Source: Candidatus Petromonas tenebris
Lineage (GTDB): Bacteria; Bacillota; Clostridia; Peptostreptococcales; Caminicellaceae
NCBI GenBank assembly: GCA_014236755.1
Contig: JACCKY010000003.1
Location: forward strand, 1 to 64,000
Length of the DNA stretch: 64,000 bases
Direction: 5' to 3'
Shown: piece after piece, positions 46,536 through 54,362 of the stretch
Numbering within the stretch: the first letter of the stretch is position 1
How the letters are laid out: each line of letters opens with the position of its first letter
Program-made: the position numbers and the translations under genes
Notes under the pieces: model-generated
Databases searched by the model: none
Seen by the model: the letters and a program-made list of their open reading frames with translations, nothing else
Told to the model about the DNA's origin: nothing

Positions 46536-46973
46536 ATGAGACACATGACTCCTTTTAATCGAAGAAAAAACATGATGAAAGAGTTTATGAGAAACTTCTT
46601 TGATGAAGATTTTGACTTTATGGACCTTTTGCCCAGCAGTGTAAATAGTGGGTTAATGCGTACGGATATTAAAGAAACAGACAAGGAATATATAATAGAA
46701 TCTGAAATGCCAGGTTTTACAAAGGATCAGATTGATATCAGCATAAATGACGGATATATAACCATCAAAGCCAAGAGAGAAGACCAGTTGAATGAAGAAA
46801 GGGAAGGGTATATCAGAAAGGAAAGAAGTTATGGTGAAGTTAAAAGGTCCTTTAAGCTACAAAATGTAAAAGAAGACGAAATAAAAGCTCAGTATAAAAA
46901 CGGACTTTTAAAGGTAACTTTGCCAAAGATTAAAGAGGGCAAAAATTCTTCAAAGAAAATTGATATTGAATAG
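46536..46973 (+). CDS. Small heat-shock protein Hsp20
   Basis: This protein of about 145 residues has a central alpha-crystallin domain (MRTDIKETDKEYIIESEMPG; IDISINDGYITIKAKRED) and the C-terminal GLLKVTLPKI that docks partner subunits, followed by a basic IDIE tail. The start is the ATG at 46536, after AAAGGGTG; the frame is open 18 codons further up without a ribosome site. It forms oligomers that hold unfolding proteins. No CIRCE-type operator was seen upstream. Confidence 0.95.
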   Translation: MRHMTPFNRRKNMMKEFMRNFFDEDFDFMDLLPSSVNSGLMRTDIKETDKEYIIESEMPGFTKDQIDISINDGYITIKAKREDQLNEEREGYIRKERSYGEVKRSFKLQNVKEDEIKAQYKNGLLKVTLPKIKEGKNSSKKIDIE

Positions 46974-47003
46974 GCTATCATGACTATGATAGCCTATTTT
47001 TTC
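46970..47003 (+). terminator. Terminator of hsp20
   Basis: The stem ATAGGCTATCAT/ATGATAGCCTAT is perfect over 12 pairs with a four-base loop and is followed by TTTTTTCT. The hsp20 stop codon is inside the stem. It also lies ahead of the convergent gene ending at 47025. Confidence 0.92.
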
Positions 47004-47024
47004 TCATTTAGCCTAAAAAACTAC

Positions 47025-47441
47025 CTATTTTTCCTCATTATGTACCTTTACTATTATAAGAGCCTCACCTTCAACAGGATTACTTCCTTTAATTGGTTCT
47101 ATATTTAATTTAGATCTTATCCATCCCATCATGTAGCGATCAATTACATACCCTATTGCAGCTCCTATAATGAATCCCCCTATACCAATAGCTATAGGTC
47201 CACCTGGAATAACAGTCCTACCCCATATTGTTCCAAAAAACATTAGTACCATTGCACCGCACATAACACCATTCGAATTGCTTATGCCGTCAGATTTACG
47301 AATACTGTCTCCAATTTTATGTTTATTATTCTTTAATCGGTCTAGAAAGACTATTTCATATTTTTTAAAATTATGAGTTTCTAATGTGTTAATTATTAGT
47401 TCTAAATTGATAGACTGTTTACATATTCCTAAAATGTACAT
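47025..47441 (-). CDS. Hypothetical membrane protein with glycine-rich helices
   Basis: This 138-residue protein has an N-terminal alpha/beta-like part (MYILGICKQSINLELIINTL), two glycine-rich hydrophobic segments (AMVLMFFGTIWG; GPIAIGIGGFIIGAAIGYVI) and a soluble tail. The pattern resembles membrane proteins with a glycine-zipper that fold on themselves; I do not recognise a named family with confidence. It ends near the hsp20 terminator and starts ten bases after the next gene, so the two form a small operon. Confidence 0.6.
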   Translation of the reverse strand: MYILGICKQSINLELIINTLETHNFKKYEIVFLDRLKNNKHKIGDSIRKSDGISNSNGVMCGAMVLMFFGTIWGRTVIPGGPIAIGIGGFIIGAAIGYVIDRYMMGWIRSKLNIEPIKGSNPVEGEALIIVKVHNEEK

Positions 47442-47447
47442 AGGATA

Positions 47448-47837
47448 TTAATGTCGTTTTTCTTGCATTTCCTCTAACTCACATAGCTGATTAATTTCTA
47501 TTGATAATCTATAAGAATCATATATAGCAAAAACCCATACTGTTATATAGAATAGTCCCCATCGTTCATCAAAAACATCATTTGCTTTTTGAAAATTACC
47601 TATTAGTGTATAGAAAATTGCTAGATTTATTCTGGCCTTGACATTAATAATTATTTCACCTGCTAAAAACAGTAATCCTCTTAAATTTTCTCCCATATGA
47701 ATATGACCTAACCCAGGCAAAGCAGCCGACCACCATGCCACAGTCCAAGGATTAAACCGATGTAAATACTTGATTCCAAAAACACTCATATACATTTTAC
47801 ACAATCGAATATCTTCTTTTTTTACTGTATTAAACAT
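47448..47837 (-). CDS. Hypothetical small membrane protein
   Basis: This 129-residue protein contains WTVAWWSAALPGLGHIHMGE, a TM2-like PGxGHxxxG motif, and two to three hydrophobic helices (LLFLAGEIIINVKARINLAI; FYITVWVFAIYDSYRLS). It resembles clostridial multi-pass proteins of unknown role. It is followed six bases later by another small membrane protein gene. AGGGGATAAA-type spacing before the ATG is ordinary. Confidence 0.6.
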   Translation of the reverse strand: MFNTVKKEDIRLCKMYMSVFGIKYLHRFNPWTVAWWSAALPGLGHIHMGENLRGLLFLAGEIIINVKARINLAIFYTLIGNFQKANDVFDERWGLFYITVWVFAIYDSYRLSIEINQLCELEEMQEKRH

Positions 47838-47932
47838 TTTATCCCCTACCTACGATGCCAATCTAAAAATGCAGCTTAGGATTATATATATTATCCATAT
47901 ATTTTTATAGTTACCCTATACAGAATTTGTTA

Positions 47933-47968
47933 CAAAAAAATAAAACTAAGGCATATCCAAACCTTAGT
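47933..47968 (-). terminator. Terminator of the ABC/AbrB-family operon
   Basis: On the minus strand ACTAAGG TTTGGATATG CCTTAGT is followed by TTTTATTTTTTT. It lies 36 bases after the stop at 48004. Confidence 0.85.
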
Positions 47969-48003
47969 CTTATTATTTAATATTTTGTATTTTTATGTTC
48001 TTC

Positions 48004-48501
48004 TTAAGCATTAATAAATTTGGCAAAAAATCTAATCACTAATGGTATTACAGTTATAACTGTAATAAGCCTCATAAGATGCAAGAGTGCAACCTTATGT
48101 GTCTCTGCACCGTATGCTTCAGATATTAATACCATATCGGTAAGGCCTCCCGGGGCACTGCTAAATAGGGCTGTTATCAAATCTATTCCTGCAATTTTAG
48201 ATATAAAAAAACCTAGAGTAAGACTCAAAGCCGTAAGTCCTACCAACAGAATACTTGCTGGTATAATAAGATTTTTAAGTCCGTAAATCGTATCCATTGT
48301 AAAGTTAAGTCCCAACATTCCTCCCACCACAATTTGAGCCATAAGTTTAAAATTGGAAGGAATTACTCCTTTATCTGTAGTTATATTATAAATTGCAACT
48401 GCAACCATCGCTCCTACAAAAGCTCCTGCAGGTATCTTAAGCTTGATACCTAAAAATCCGCCTAAGCCTGCAATTAAAAGGGTGTAAATAATCTTATCCA
48501 T
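48004..48501 (-). CDS. AbrB-family membrane protein (PF05145-like), single repeat
   Basis: This 165-residue protein has five or so membrane segments and is one half of the usual duplicated AbrB transporter. The sequence FSSAPGGLTDMVLISEAYG is the PGG(L/V)xxM motif near the end of each repeat, and KIPAGAFVGAMVAVAIYNI marks the start. It belongs to the membrane 'AbrB' (ammonia-monooxygenase-like) family and not to the DNA-binding AbrB. It follows the ABC permease by 14 bases in one operon. Half-size proteins probably dimerise. Confidence 0.85.
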   Translation of the reverse strand: MDKIIYTLLIAGLGGFLGIKLKIPAGAFVGAMVAVAIYNITTDKGVIPSNFKLMAQIVVGGMLGLNFTMDTIYGLKNLIIPASILLVGLTALSLTLGFFISKIAGIDLITALFSSAPGGLTDMVLISEAYGAETHKVALLHLMRLITVITVIPLVIRFFAKFINA

Positions 48502-48515
48502 ATTTTCTTTCCTCT

Positions 48516-49301
48516 CTAATTTTTATCCGTATTCATTTTTCCCACTCTAATCCAAACACAAAGCCTACTCTCAACATAATCAATCATTTTAAATATAAGC
48601 AGTCCCATTATACTAAGGGCAAGTATGCCGCTGAACATCTTAGTATAATTTACAGTTATCCAACTATTCATTATAAAATATCCGATACCGTATTGGGTAG
48701 CAAAGTTTTCAGCAAAAAATAGAACTGCTATGCTTGTACCTACACTAATTCGCAGTGCTGTTATTATCTTAGGAAGCACCGCTGGTATTACGAGGTGTCT
48801 ATAAATCTTTATTTGATTCATTCCCAATGATCTTACGGAGTAGAAAAGCTCCTTAGTCAGGGCTTTAACTCCATCCCGTGTTGTAACTATAATCTGAAAA
48901 ATAATTATTATAGTAATAAGTACTATTTTAGACAGGTTTCCTAAGCCAAATAAAATCATTAAAACGGGTAGAAAAGCTATCTTAGGTACCGGATATAAAA
49001 TATAAATTATAGGATTAATTATTTCATCTATTTTAGGATTCATTCCGATCCATAATCCCAATGAAACTCCTATAATCAGCGATACTGTAACAGCCATGGT
49101 TATCCTTCCAAGACTTCTCAGCAGATGAGATAATAGAAGATCAGGGAAAATCCTTATAAATGTAATCACTGTTTCATGGGGACTTGGTATTACGGAAGAA
49201 TGAACTGAAAAGTGCAAAGCATACCAAAACATAAAGATCATAAATGTTCCGTATAGTGCTCTATTCTTGCTGCCTTTCATCGTCCTTTCATCTCCATCCA
49301 C
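48516..49301 (-). CDS. NitT/TauT-type ABC transporter permease
   Basis: This 261-residue protein has six membrane segments. The EAA-like loop LFYSVRSLGMNQIKIYRHLV IPAVLPK region is the ATPase contact. The N-terminus (MFWYALHFSVHSSVIPSPHE) matches SsuC/TauC/ThiX permeases. It overlaps the ATPase gene by 25 bases; the true start may be the ATG six to eight codons into the frame. It imports sulfonates, nitrate, pyrimidine or aromatic acids in known members; the substrate here is unknown. Confidence 0.9.
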   Translation of the reverse strand: MDGDERTMKGSKNRALYGTFMIFMFWYALHFSVHSSVIPSPHETVITFIRIFPDLLLSHLLRSLGRITMAVTVSLIIGVSLGLWIGMNPKIDEIINPIIYILYPVPKIAFLPVLMILFGLGNLSKIVLITIIIIFQIIVTTRDGVKALTKELFYSVRSLGMNQIKIYRHLVIPAVLPKIITALRISVGTSIAVLFFAENFATQYGIGYFIMNSWITVNYTKMFSGILALSIMGLLIFKMIDYVESRLCVWIRVGKMNTDKN

Positions 49302-50008
49302 CTTCGTACTTTAAGGCATATTCTGTAAAAGTCCATCTTCTCTCTTAATTCCTCATCGCCAAAATATGGATTGTCTAGTATATGTTTAATTCCCGCCTTT
49401 TCCATGATAACAATTTTTTGGCCTAGAAACACTGCTTCAGCTATATTATGGGTAACCAATACAATAGTCATTGGGTTATTTTTAAAAATCCTAAGAATCA
49501 GATTTTGAATTTGCTCTTTAGTTATGGCATCTAGTGCTGAAGAGGGCTCATCCATAAGCAGCAGGTCTGGGCTGATAGTTAATGTTCTGGCTATAGCTAC
49601 TCTTTGTCTCTGTCCCCCACTAAGCTCCACGGGATATTTATACTTTAGGTCTTCTATTCTAAGCTCCTCTAATATTTGGTTAACAACCGGAACAATTTCA
49701 TTTCTAGATTTTTTCCTCACCTGCAGTCCTAAAGCCACATTATCCCAAACGGTCTTCCAAGGTAGTAGACCATAATCCTGAAGAATGACACCGGTACTTT
49801 GTCTTATACCTGTTTGCTCCTCGCCATTTATCCGTATCTTTCCTGCCTTTGGTGAAATAAGACCAGCTAATGCATAAAGTAAAGTAGTCTTACCACATCC
49901 CGAAGGTCCTATTATGGCACAGGTTGTATTTTTTTCTATTTCTAAGTTGATTTCATATAATGCTGTTTCCTCACCATAATCAACCCTTAGATTTTCAACT
50001 TCTATCAT
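49277..50008 (-). CDS. NitT/TauT-type ABC transporter ATPase
   Basis: This 243-residue protein has Walker A IIGPSGCGKTTLLYALAG at residue 32, Q-loop QDYGLLPWKTVWDNV, signature VELSGGQRQRVAIARTL, Walker B LLLMDEPSSALD and switch VTHNIAEAVFLG. The short Q-loop sequence and length fit the SsuB/TauB group. It overlaps the binding-protein gene by one base and the permease by 25 bases. Confidence 0.93.
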   Translation of the reverse strand: MIEVENLRVDYGEETALYEINLEIEKNTTCAIIGPSGCGKTTLLYALAGLISPKAGKIRINGEEQTGIRQSTGVILQDYGLLPWKTVWDNVALGLQVRKKSRNEIVPVVNQILEELRIEDLKYKYPVELSGGQRQRVAIARTLTISPDLLLMDEPSSALDAITKEQIQNLILRIFKNNPMTIVLVTHNIAEAVFLGQKIVIMEKAGIKHILDNPYFGDEELREKMDFYRICLKVRRWMEMKGR

Positions 50009-50925
50009 TAATAAATAAACTTCCTTTCAACCATATCATCATATTTAACGTCTATATCTACACCTTGCACATTTTCTATCCAATCGATTATCTTTTCCAT
50101 ATACTCTTTGTTTGGAACTCTTGTATTGTGATACTTAGGAAGTGCTATCAAATCCTTAATCTCGGGCTTTAATTTTATCCTTTCAATAAGTACATCCCTT
50201 GCTAAATCCTCATTCTTTTGAATGTCATTAACGGCACGATTGAACGCCTGATGAAAGAGCTTAATTGCCTTTTCCTTTTCTTTAATTGCCCTTGAAGTAA
50301 AAATCATAGCCTCTGGCATAAACTCGTCATTATTCTTATATACCCTTTTCTCAAGTCCGCTTAACTCACCCATAGAAGCTATCGGTTCTGGAATAACAGC
50401 CATATCCATCTGTCCAGCTTTAATCATCTCCAACCTTGCTGGTATTTCAGATATGTAGATTTTTTCCATATTATATTTGTCTCCAAGATATTGGTCTGAT
50501 AGAAAGTTCGATACACTGACCTCCATCATACCTACCTTCACATTCTTTTTCTCTTTAAAGTCTTTATTTACTAATATGGGAAAACTTCCATCGGTACTCG
50601 TTGTTATTTTGATGTCAAATCCGTTTTGAATATTGTTTACAAAGGCAATAAGATCTGTCATGGCTCCGTCAAGTTCTCCGCTTTGAAGAGCACTTTGTCT
50701 GTTTACTGCATTTGTATATATCTTTATATCAATATCTAATCCAAGTTCTTTAAAATACCCCCTTTTTTCAGCCAATAAAATCGGTGCAGAGTCAACAGCG
50801 GGCATGATACCTATTTTCAGAGCCAAATCCTCATTTGTATCTTTATCTGCTACCGATTCAGCACCACATCCTACTGCTAGAAACGCAATTATTAATGTTA
50901 ATAATACTTTCATTACTTTTTTCAT
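50008..50925 (-). CDS. NitT/TauT-type substrate-binding lipoprotein
   Basis: This 305-residue protein has a lipoprotein signal: a basic start, hydrophobic core TLIIAFLAVGC with Cys at residue 20. The mature part is of the NMT1/SsuA fold (LKIGIMPAVDSAPILLAEKR; GYFKELGLDIDIKIYTNAV; SGELDGAMTDL). The strongly conserved polar cleft residues of thiamine precursor or taurine binders cannot be assigned. It is anchored outside the membrane. It leads the operon and has no visible TPP aptamer upstream. Confidence 0.9.
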   Translation of the reverse strand: MKKVMKVLLTLIIAFLAVGCGAESVADKDTNEDLALKIGIMPAVDSAPILLAEKRGYFKELGLDIDIKIYTNAVNRQSALQSGELDGAMTDLIAFVNNIQNGFDIKITTSTDGSFPILVNKDFKEKKNVKVGMMEVSVSNFLSDQYLGDKYNMEKIYISEIPARLEMIKAGQMDMAVIPEPIASMGELSGLEKRVYKNNDEFMPEAMIFTSRAIKEKEKAIKLFHQAFNRAVNDIQKNEDLARDVLIERIKLKPEIKDLIALPKYHNTRVPNKEYMEKIIDWIENVQGVDIDVKYDDMVERKFIY

Positions 50926-51143
50926 ACTCCTATCTCCCTACCTTTCATGTTATTTAATTTCAAATTTGAATCAATACTTTCTCATAGCATTAAAAATGCA
51001 ATTTCAAATACACACATATATATTTTATAGTTTATTTTAAATGAAAACAACATAGTTAATTAGAATTGTTGACGTCTCTGCTAAAAATATTTAACATTAA
51101 ATATGTATAAATAATTTTATTCAAAGGCAAGGAGACTTCTATT

Positions 51144-52055
51144 ATGACATCTAAAACTTCCTACATACGTCACCTAATAAAGGATATATGGATTGCTTCA
51201 AGGCCCCTTTCACTAACTTTGGCCCTGTATTCTACTACTTTAGGCATAGTCATTGCACACCTTGAAGGAAAACTTTTTACCGATAATCTTTCCCTTGATT
51301 TGCGAAAGATCTTTTTAGTTACAGTGGCAGGGCTATTTGTACAAACGGCAACGAACTTTATAAATGACTACTTTGAATGTGAATATAAATACCGCAGACA
51401 GAGCAGCAAAAAATATTCATTCCTCGGCAAGAAGCGTACCCGTTTTGACATCCTAATATTTCTTTTAGGCATAGTCTGCTTTTTTATCACAGCCTTTATT
51501 GGTCTTTATTTGGTACATATTACAACTCCACGTCTGCTGATTGTAGGAATACTGGGAATTCTAGGAGGATATTCATATACAGGTGAACCTATAGTATATA
51601 AAAAGAAAGGTCTTGGTACTCCTCTTTCTTTTATTCTCATGGGTCCCCTTATGATATACGGCAGCTACCTTGTATTTGCTCAAAGATTTTCATGGAATCC
51701 TATAATACTTGGTCTGCCAGTCAGCTTTATGATACCTCTTCTTATGCTTAGCAATGAACTTAGAGATTTTGAAAGAGATAAGAGATTAAATATCCAAACT
51801 CTCACCGTACGAATAGGATATGCTCGTGGAAAAAAGCTTTTTCTTTCGCTACTAATCGGGGCTTATGGACTTACAACTATATATGTGTTTCTGAGGATGA
51901 TACCAGCTGCTGCTTTACTCGTCTTCGTTACAATACCTTTGGCCATCATCTCTTTCAAGACGGTATCCTCTGCCAAAAAGGAAGGCGTTCCAATTACTAA
52001 TAAGCTACATCTCAGCTTTGGACTGATTTTTATTTTAGCACTATTGATTAAGTAA
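51144..52055 (+). CDS. UbiA-family prenyltransferase (MenA-like)
   Basis: This 303-residue membrane protein has eight or nine helices. It carries the second acidic motif in NELRDFERDKRLNIQTLTVR, needed for the magnesium-prenyl diphosphate. The first motif reads NDYFECEYKYRR, where most members have NDxxDxxxD, so the second and third acidic positions are altered. It may prenylate a naphthoate or related acceptor, or be a derived homologue with changed substrate. No other menaquinone genes are in the window. AAGGAG lies upstream of the ATG. Confidence 0.82.
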   Translation: MTSKTSYIRHLIKDIWIASRPLSLTLALYSTTLGIVIAHLEGKLFTDNLSLDLRKIFLVTVAGLFVQTATNFINDYFECEYKYRRQSSKKYSFLGKKRTRFDILIFLLGIVCFFITAFIGLYLVHITTPRLLIVGILGILGGYSYTGEPIVYKKKGLGTPLSFILMGPLMIYGSYLVFAQRFSWNPIILGLPVSFMIPLLMLSNELRDFERDKRLNIQTLTVRIGYARGKKLFLSLLIGAYGLTTIYVFLRMIPAAALLVFVTIPLAIISFKTVSSAKKEGVPITNKLHLSFGLIFILALLIK

Positions 52056-52247
52056 AAATCAATACAGATTGATAAAACTTTAAAGACCTCCGTTTTATAA
52101 ATATTTCTTATTAAATATACAATTTTTATATTTTACTTTATATTTCAATGACGTTATAATTTTCCTAGGTGTGTATACAAAATACAATTAACATAATTAA
52201 GCCCTCTTTTCAATTAATTACAAAGGTATTTAGAGGTGATTATTAAT

Positions 52248-53237
52248 ATGGACTACTTAAAAGAATATTCTTCCGGTACTATCTTTGTGTTGATCATTTC
52301 AGTCGTATCAATCTTTATAAATGATTTGTTTAAAAATTATATAAATTTAGAAGCCCTTACTATCGCAATTATTATAGGAATTATTTATAATAATACTTTA
52401 GGCATCCATGATAGCTTTAAACCCGGTGTTAAATTTTCTCTTAAAAAACTTCTGAAAATTGGAATAGTTTTGTTAGGCTTTAAGTTAAATATAAAAGCGA
52501 TACTAGAGCTAGGTCCGAAGATACTTACTTTAGTTCTTATTTATGTTCCTGTTACTCTAATTCTTTCTATCCTTATAGGCAAAATATTTAAGGTAAATAA
52601 CAAACTTTCTGCATTGGTTGGTGTAGGATCATGCATATGTGGTGCCTCAGCTATAGTTGCGCTGACTCCTAGCATAAATGCTGATGAGGATGATTCGGTA
52701 ATTGCAGTATCAATTGTAAGCTTTTTAGGCGCAGCTGGCGTGCTGATTTACTCAGCAGTGGCGGCCAGTGGACTAAATTTAACTGAAATCCAGTACGGAA
52801 CCTGGTCAGGACTTACTCTTCATGGTGTTGCCCACGCTTTAGCTGCCGCCTTTGCTCTTGGAGATGTTTCAGGTGAAATTGGAACCTTCGTTAAAATGAC
52901 AAGGGTTTTAATGTTGGTTCCTGTTTCGCTAGCTTTAAGTTTTATGTTTAACAGGGAAAATAAAAATAATCAAAAAGCAAAATTTCCTATGTACGTTTTA
53001 TACTTTATCTTAGCAGGAATTATCAACTCATTGAGAATAATTCCTACTCCGATTACAAAAATACTTACTAAAATCAGTTCTTTACTCATACTTATGGCTA
53101 TGACAGCCATGGGATTATCAGTAAACTTCAGAAGCATTGTCAACAAGGGAATAAAAGCTTTAATTGTAGGGACTCTGCTATTTATCATTCTTTCTAGTGC
53201 CAGTCTTTTTTCAATAATAAATATTTTAATCGAGTAG
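52248..53237 (+). CDS. YeiH-family putative sulfate/anion exporter
   Basis: This protein of about 329 residues has ten membrane segments. The conserved GVGSCICGASAIVALTPSIN (near residue 125) and LTLHGVAHALAAAFALGD are signature blocks of PF03601. The start is the ATG at 52248, with AGAGGTG ten bases upstream; the earlier GTG lies in that site. Homologues are predicted to export sulfate or sulfite. The substrate is not proven. Confidence 0.88.
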   Translation: MDYLKEYSSGTIFVLIISVVSIFINDLFKNYINLEALTIAIIIGIIYNNTLGIHDSFKPGVKFSLKKLLKIGIVLLGFKLNIKAILELGPKILTLVLIYVPVTLILSILIGKIFKVNNKLSALVGVGSCICGASAIVALTPSINADEDDSVIAVSIVSFLGAAGVLIYSAVAASGLNLTEIQYGTWSGLTLHGVAHALAAAFALGDVSGEIGTFVKMTRVLMLVPVSLALSFMFNRENKNNQKAKFPMYVLYFILAGIINSLRIIPTPITKILTKISSLLILMAMTAMGLSVNFRSIVNKGIKALIVGTLLFIILSSASLFSIINILIE

Positions 53238-53289
53238 GAGGTAATTAATTATTTTAATTACCGTCCTCTCAGTCGAGTAAGCAAAATGT

Positions 53290-53579
53290 TTTAAGATCTT
53301 GATTAATCCAATACTGATTAGTCAAGGTCTTACTAAGTATTGGACTTTTAGATATACGCCAATAACCCTTTCGGGTATTGGCATATTGCCAAGCTTTATA
53401 TGCTGGAATTCCAATTTATATAGCCTCAAATGTGATTCGTATACCTCGGACCGGGATTTTGCCTCCGGCTTCCTTCAGATTCCACCTCACGATGGACACC
53501 CTTGCCTTTGGCTAGTAGTTGGCACGGCGGCCCCCACAGTGGACTTTCACCACCTAGTTATTACGCATGCCCGGCGCAC
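53290..53579 (-). other. 5' fragment of a group II intron (truncated ribozyme)
   Basis: On the minus strand, from 53579, the sequence starts GTGCGCCGGGCATGCGTAAT and continues with TAGGTGGTGAAAGTCCAC, ACTAGCCAAAGGCAAGGGTG and GGAATCTGAAGGAAGCCGGA, the 5' end and domain I of bacterial group II introns. Similarity fades near 53340. No reverse transcriptase, domain V or full 3' end follows. A TTACTCGAC at the left edge resembles an intron 3' end, so a large internal deletion is possible. It lies between the yeiH-like gene and the methyltransferase gene. Confidence 0.85.
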
Positions 53580-53619
53580 CTAAAAAACCTCTCAGCAAAA
53601 CTGCTGAGAGGTTTTTTAG
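53580..53619 (-). terminator. Perfect 18-bp terminator hairpin, intron insertion point
   Basis: CTAAAAAACCTCTCAGCA pairs over 18 bases with its reverse complement around a four-base loop. It lies just past the stop of the methyltransferase gene (53628), and the last T run ends one base before the intron's GTGCGCC. The symmetry makes it bidirectional. Confidence 0.9.
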
Positions 53620-53627
53620 GTGATTTG

Positions 53628-54200
53628 CTATACTGTACAGGTAATAACATAAAAGCTATTACCTATGAAATCTACTTTTTGGACTTCAAAACTAGAGTCT
53701 AAAACACATTTTTTTACATACTCAACATCTTTTCTTTTATAAATAGGGGGACCCATGTCTTCTTCTATTCTATTCCAATCTAGGATTACTAAATCGCCCT
53801 CATTTTTTAATACTCTTTTACATTCCTCTAAAAAGGATTTAGGTTCATCCAGCTCATGAAAAACCGTAGCGGTAAAAACCATATCCACAGATTGGTCTTC
53901 AATTCTAAAATCGTTCTCTCTAGAATGTATTATTTCCACATTAGCAAGATTCTCATTTTCTATTCTTCTTTTCGTCTCCTCTAACATCTTATCATTTATA
54001 TCTATGGCATAGATTATTCCACCCTCTTCTACTGCTTTAGCCATTGGTATGGTAAAATAGCCTATGCCGCAACCCACATCTGCAATGTAATATCCTTTTT
54101 CTATGGGTATCATTTCCATAACCCGATTAGGCGGCAAAATTTTTCTCCTCATGGGATTATCAAGCTTTGCCATGTTTTTGGCTTTGAATTTTTTAGTCAT
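53628..54200 (-). CDS. Class I SAM-dependent methyltransferase
   Basis: This 190-residue protein has the SAM-binding motif GYYIADVGCGIGYFTIPMA near residue 38, an acidic end to strand 2 (IIYAIDINDKML) and motif II/III VDMVFTATVFHELDEPKSF. The N-terminal NPMRRKILPPNRVMEMIPIE is as in the small UbiE-like methyltransferases of anaerobes. The substrate cannot be told. It is a single gene ending at the strong terminator at 53580. Confidence 0.9.
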   Translation of the reverse strand: MTKKFKAKNMAKLDNPMRRKILPPNRVMEMIPIEKGYYIADVGCGIGYFTIPMAKAVEEGGIIYAIDINDKMLEETKRRIENENLANVEIIHSRENDFRIEDQSVDMVFTATVFHELDEPKSFLEECKRVLKNEGDLVILDWNRIEEDMGPPIYKRKDVEYVKKCVLDSSFEVQKVDFIGNSFYVITCTV

Positions 54201-54362
54201 GTTTTCCCCCTTATCTTTTCTTTATTTTGGCTTTTCTAATATTATAAAATAATTTTGTGAATTAATACAACTCTTCTATATATTATTATCCCTTAAAGTC
54301 ACTAATAAAACAAGAAGCCATTAAACTGTGTAAAAACAATTTAATTGTTTCCTGTTTAAGCT

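Noticed and set aside
50926-51143. TPP riboswitch upstream of the NitT/TauT-type importer
   Set aside because: The CTGAGA and ACCTGATCTGG-type signatures of thi boxes are absent.
53299-53702. Plus-strand frames of about 94 and 66 codons
   Set aside because: They are reverse-complement readings of the group II intron ribozyme and terminator; such spurious frames are common over introns.
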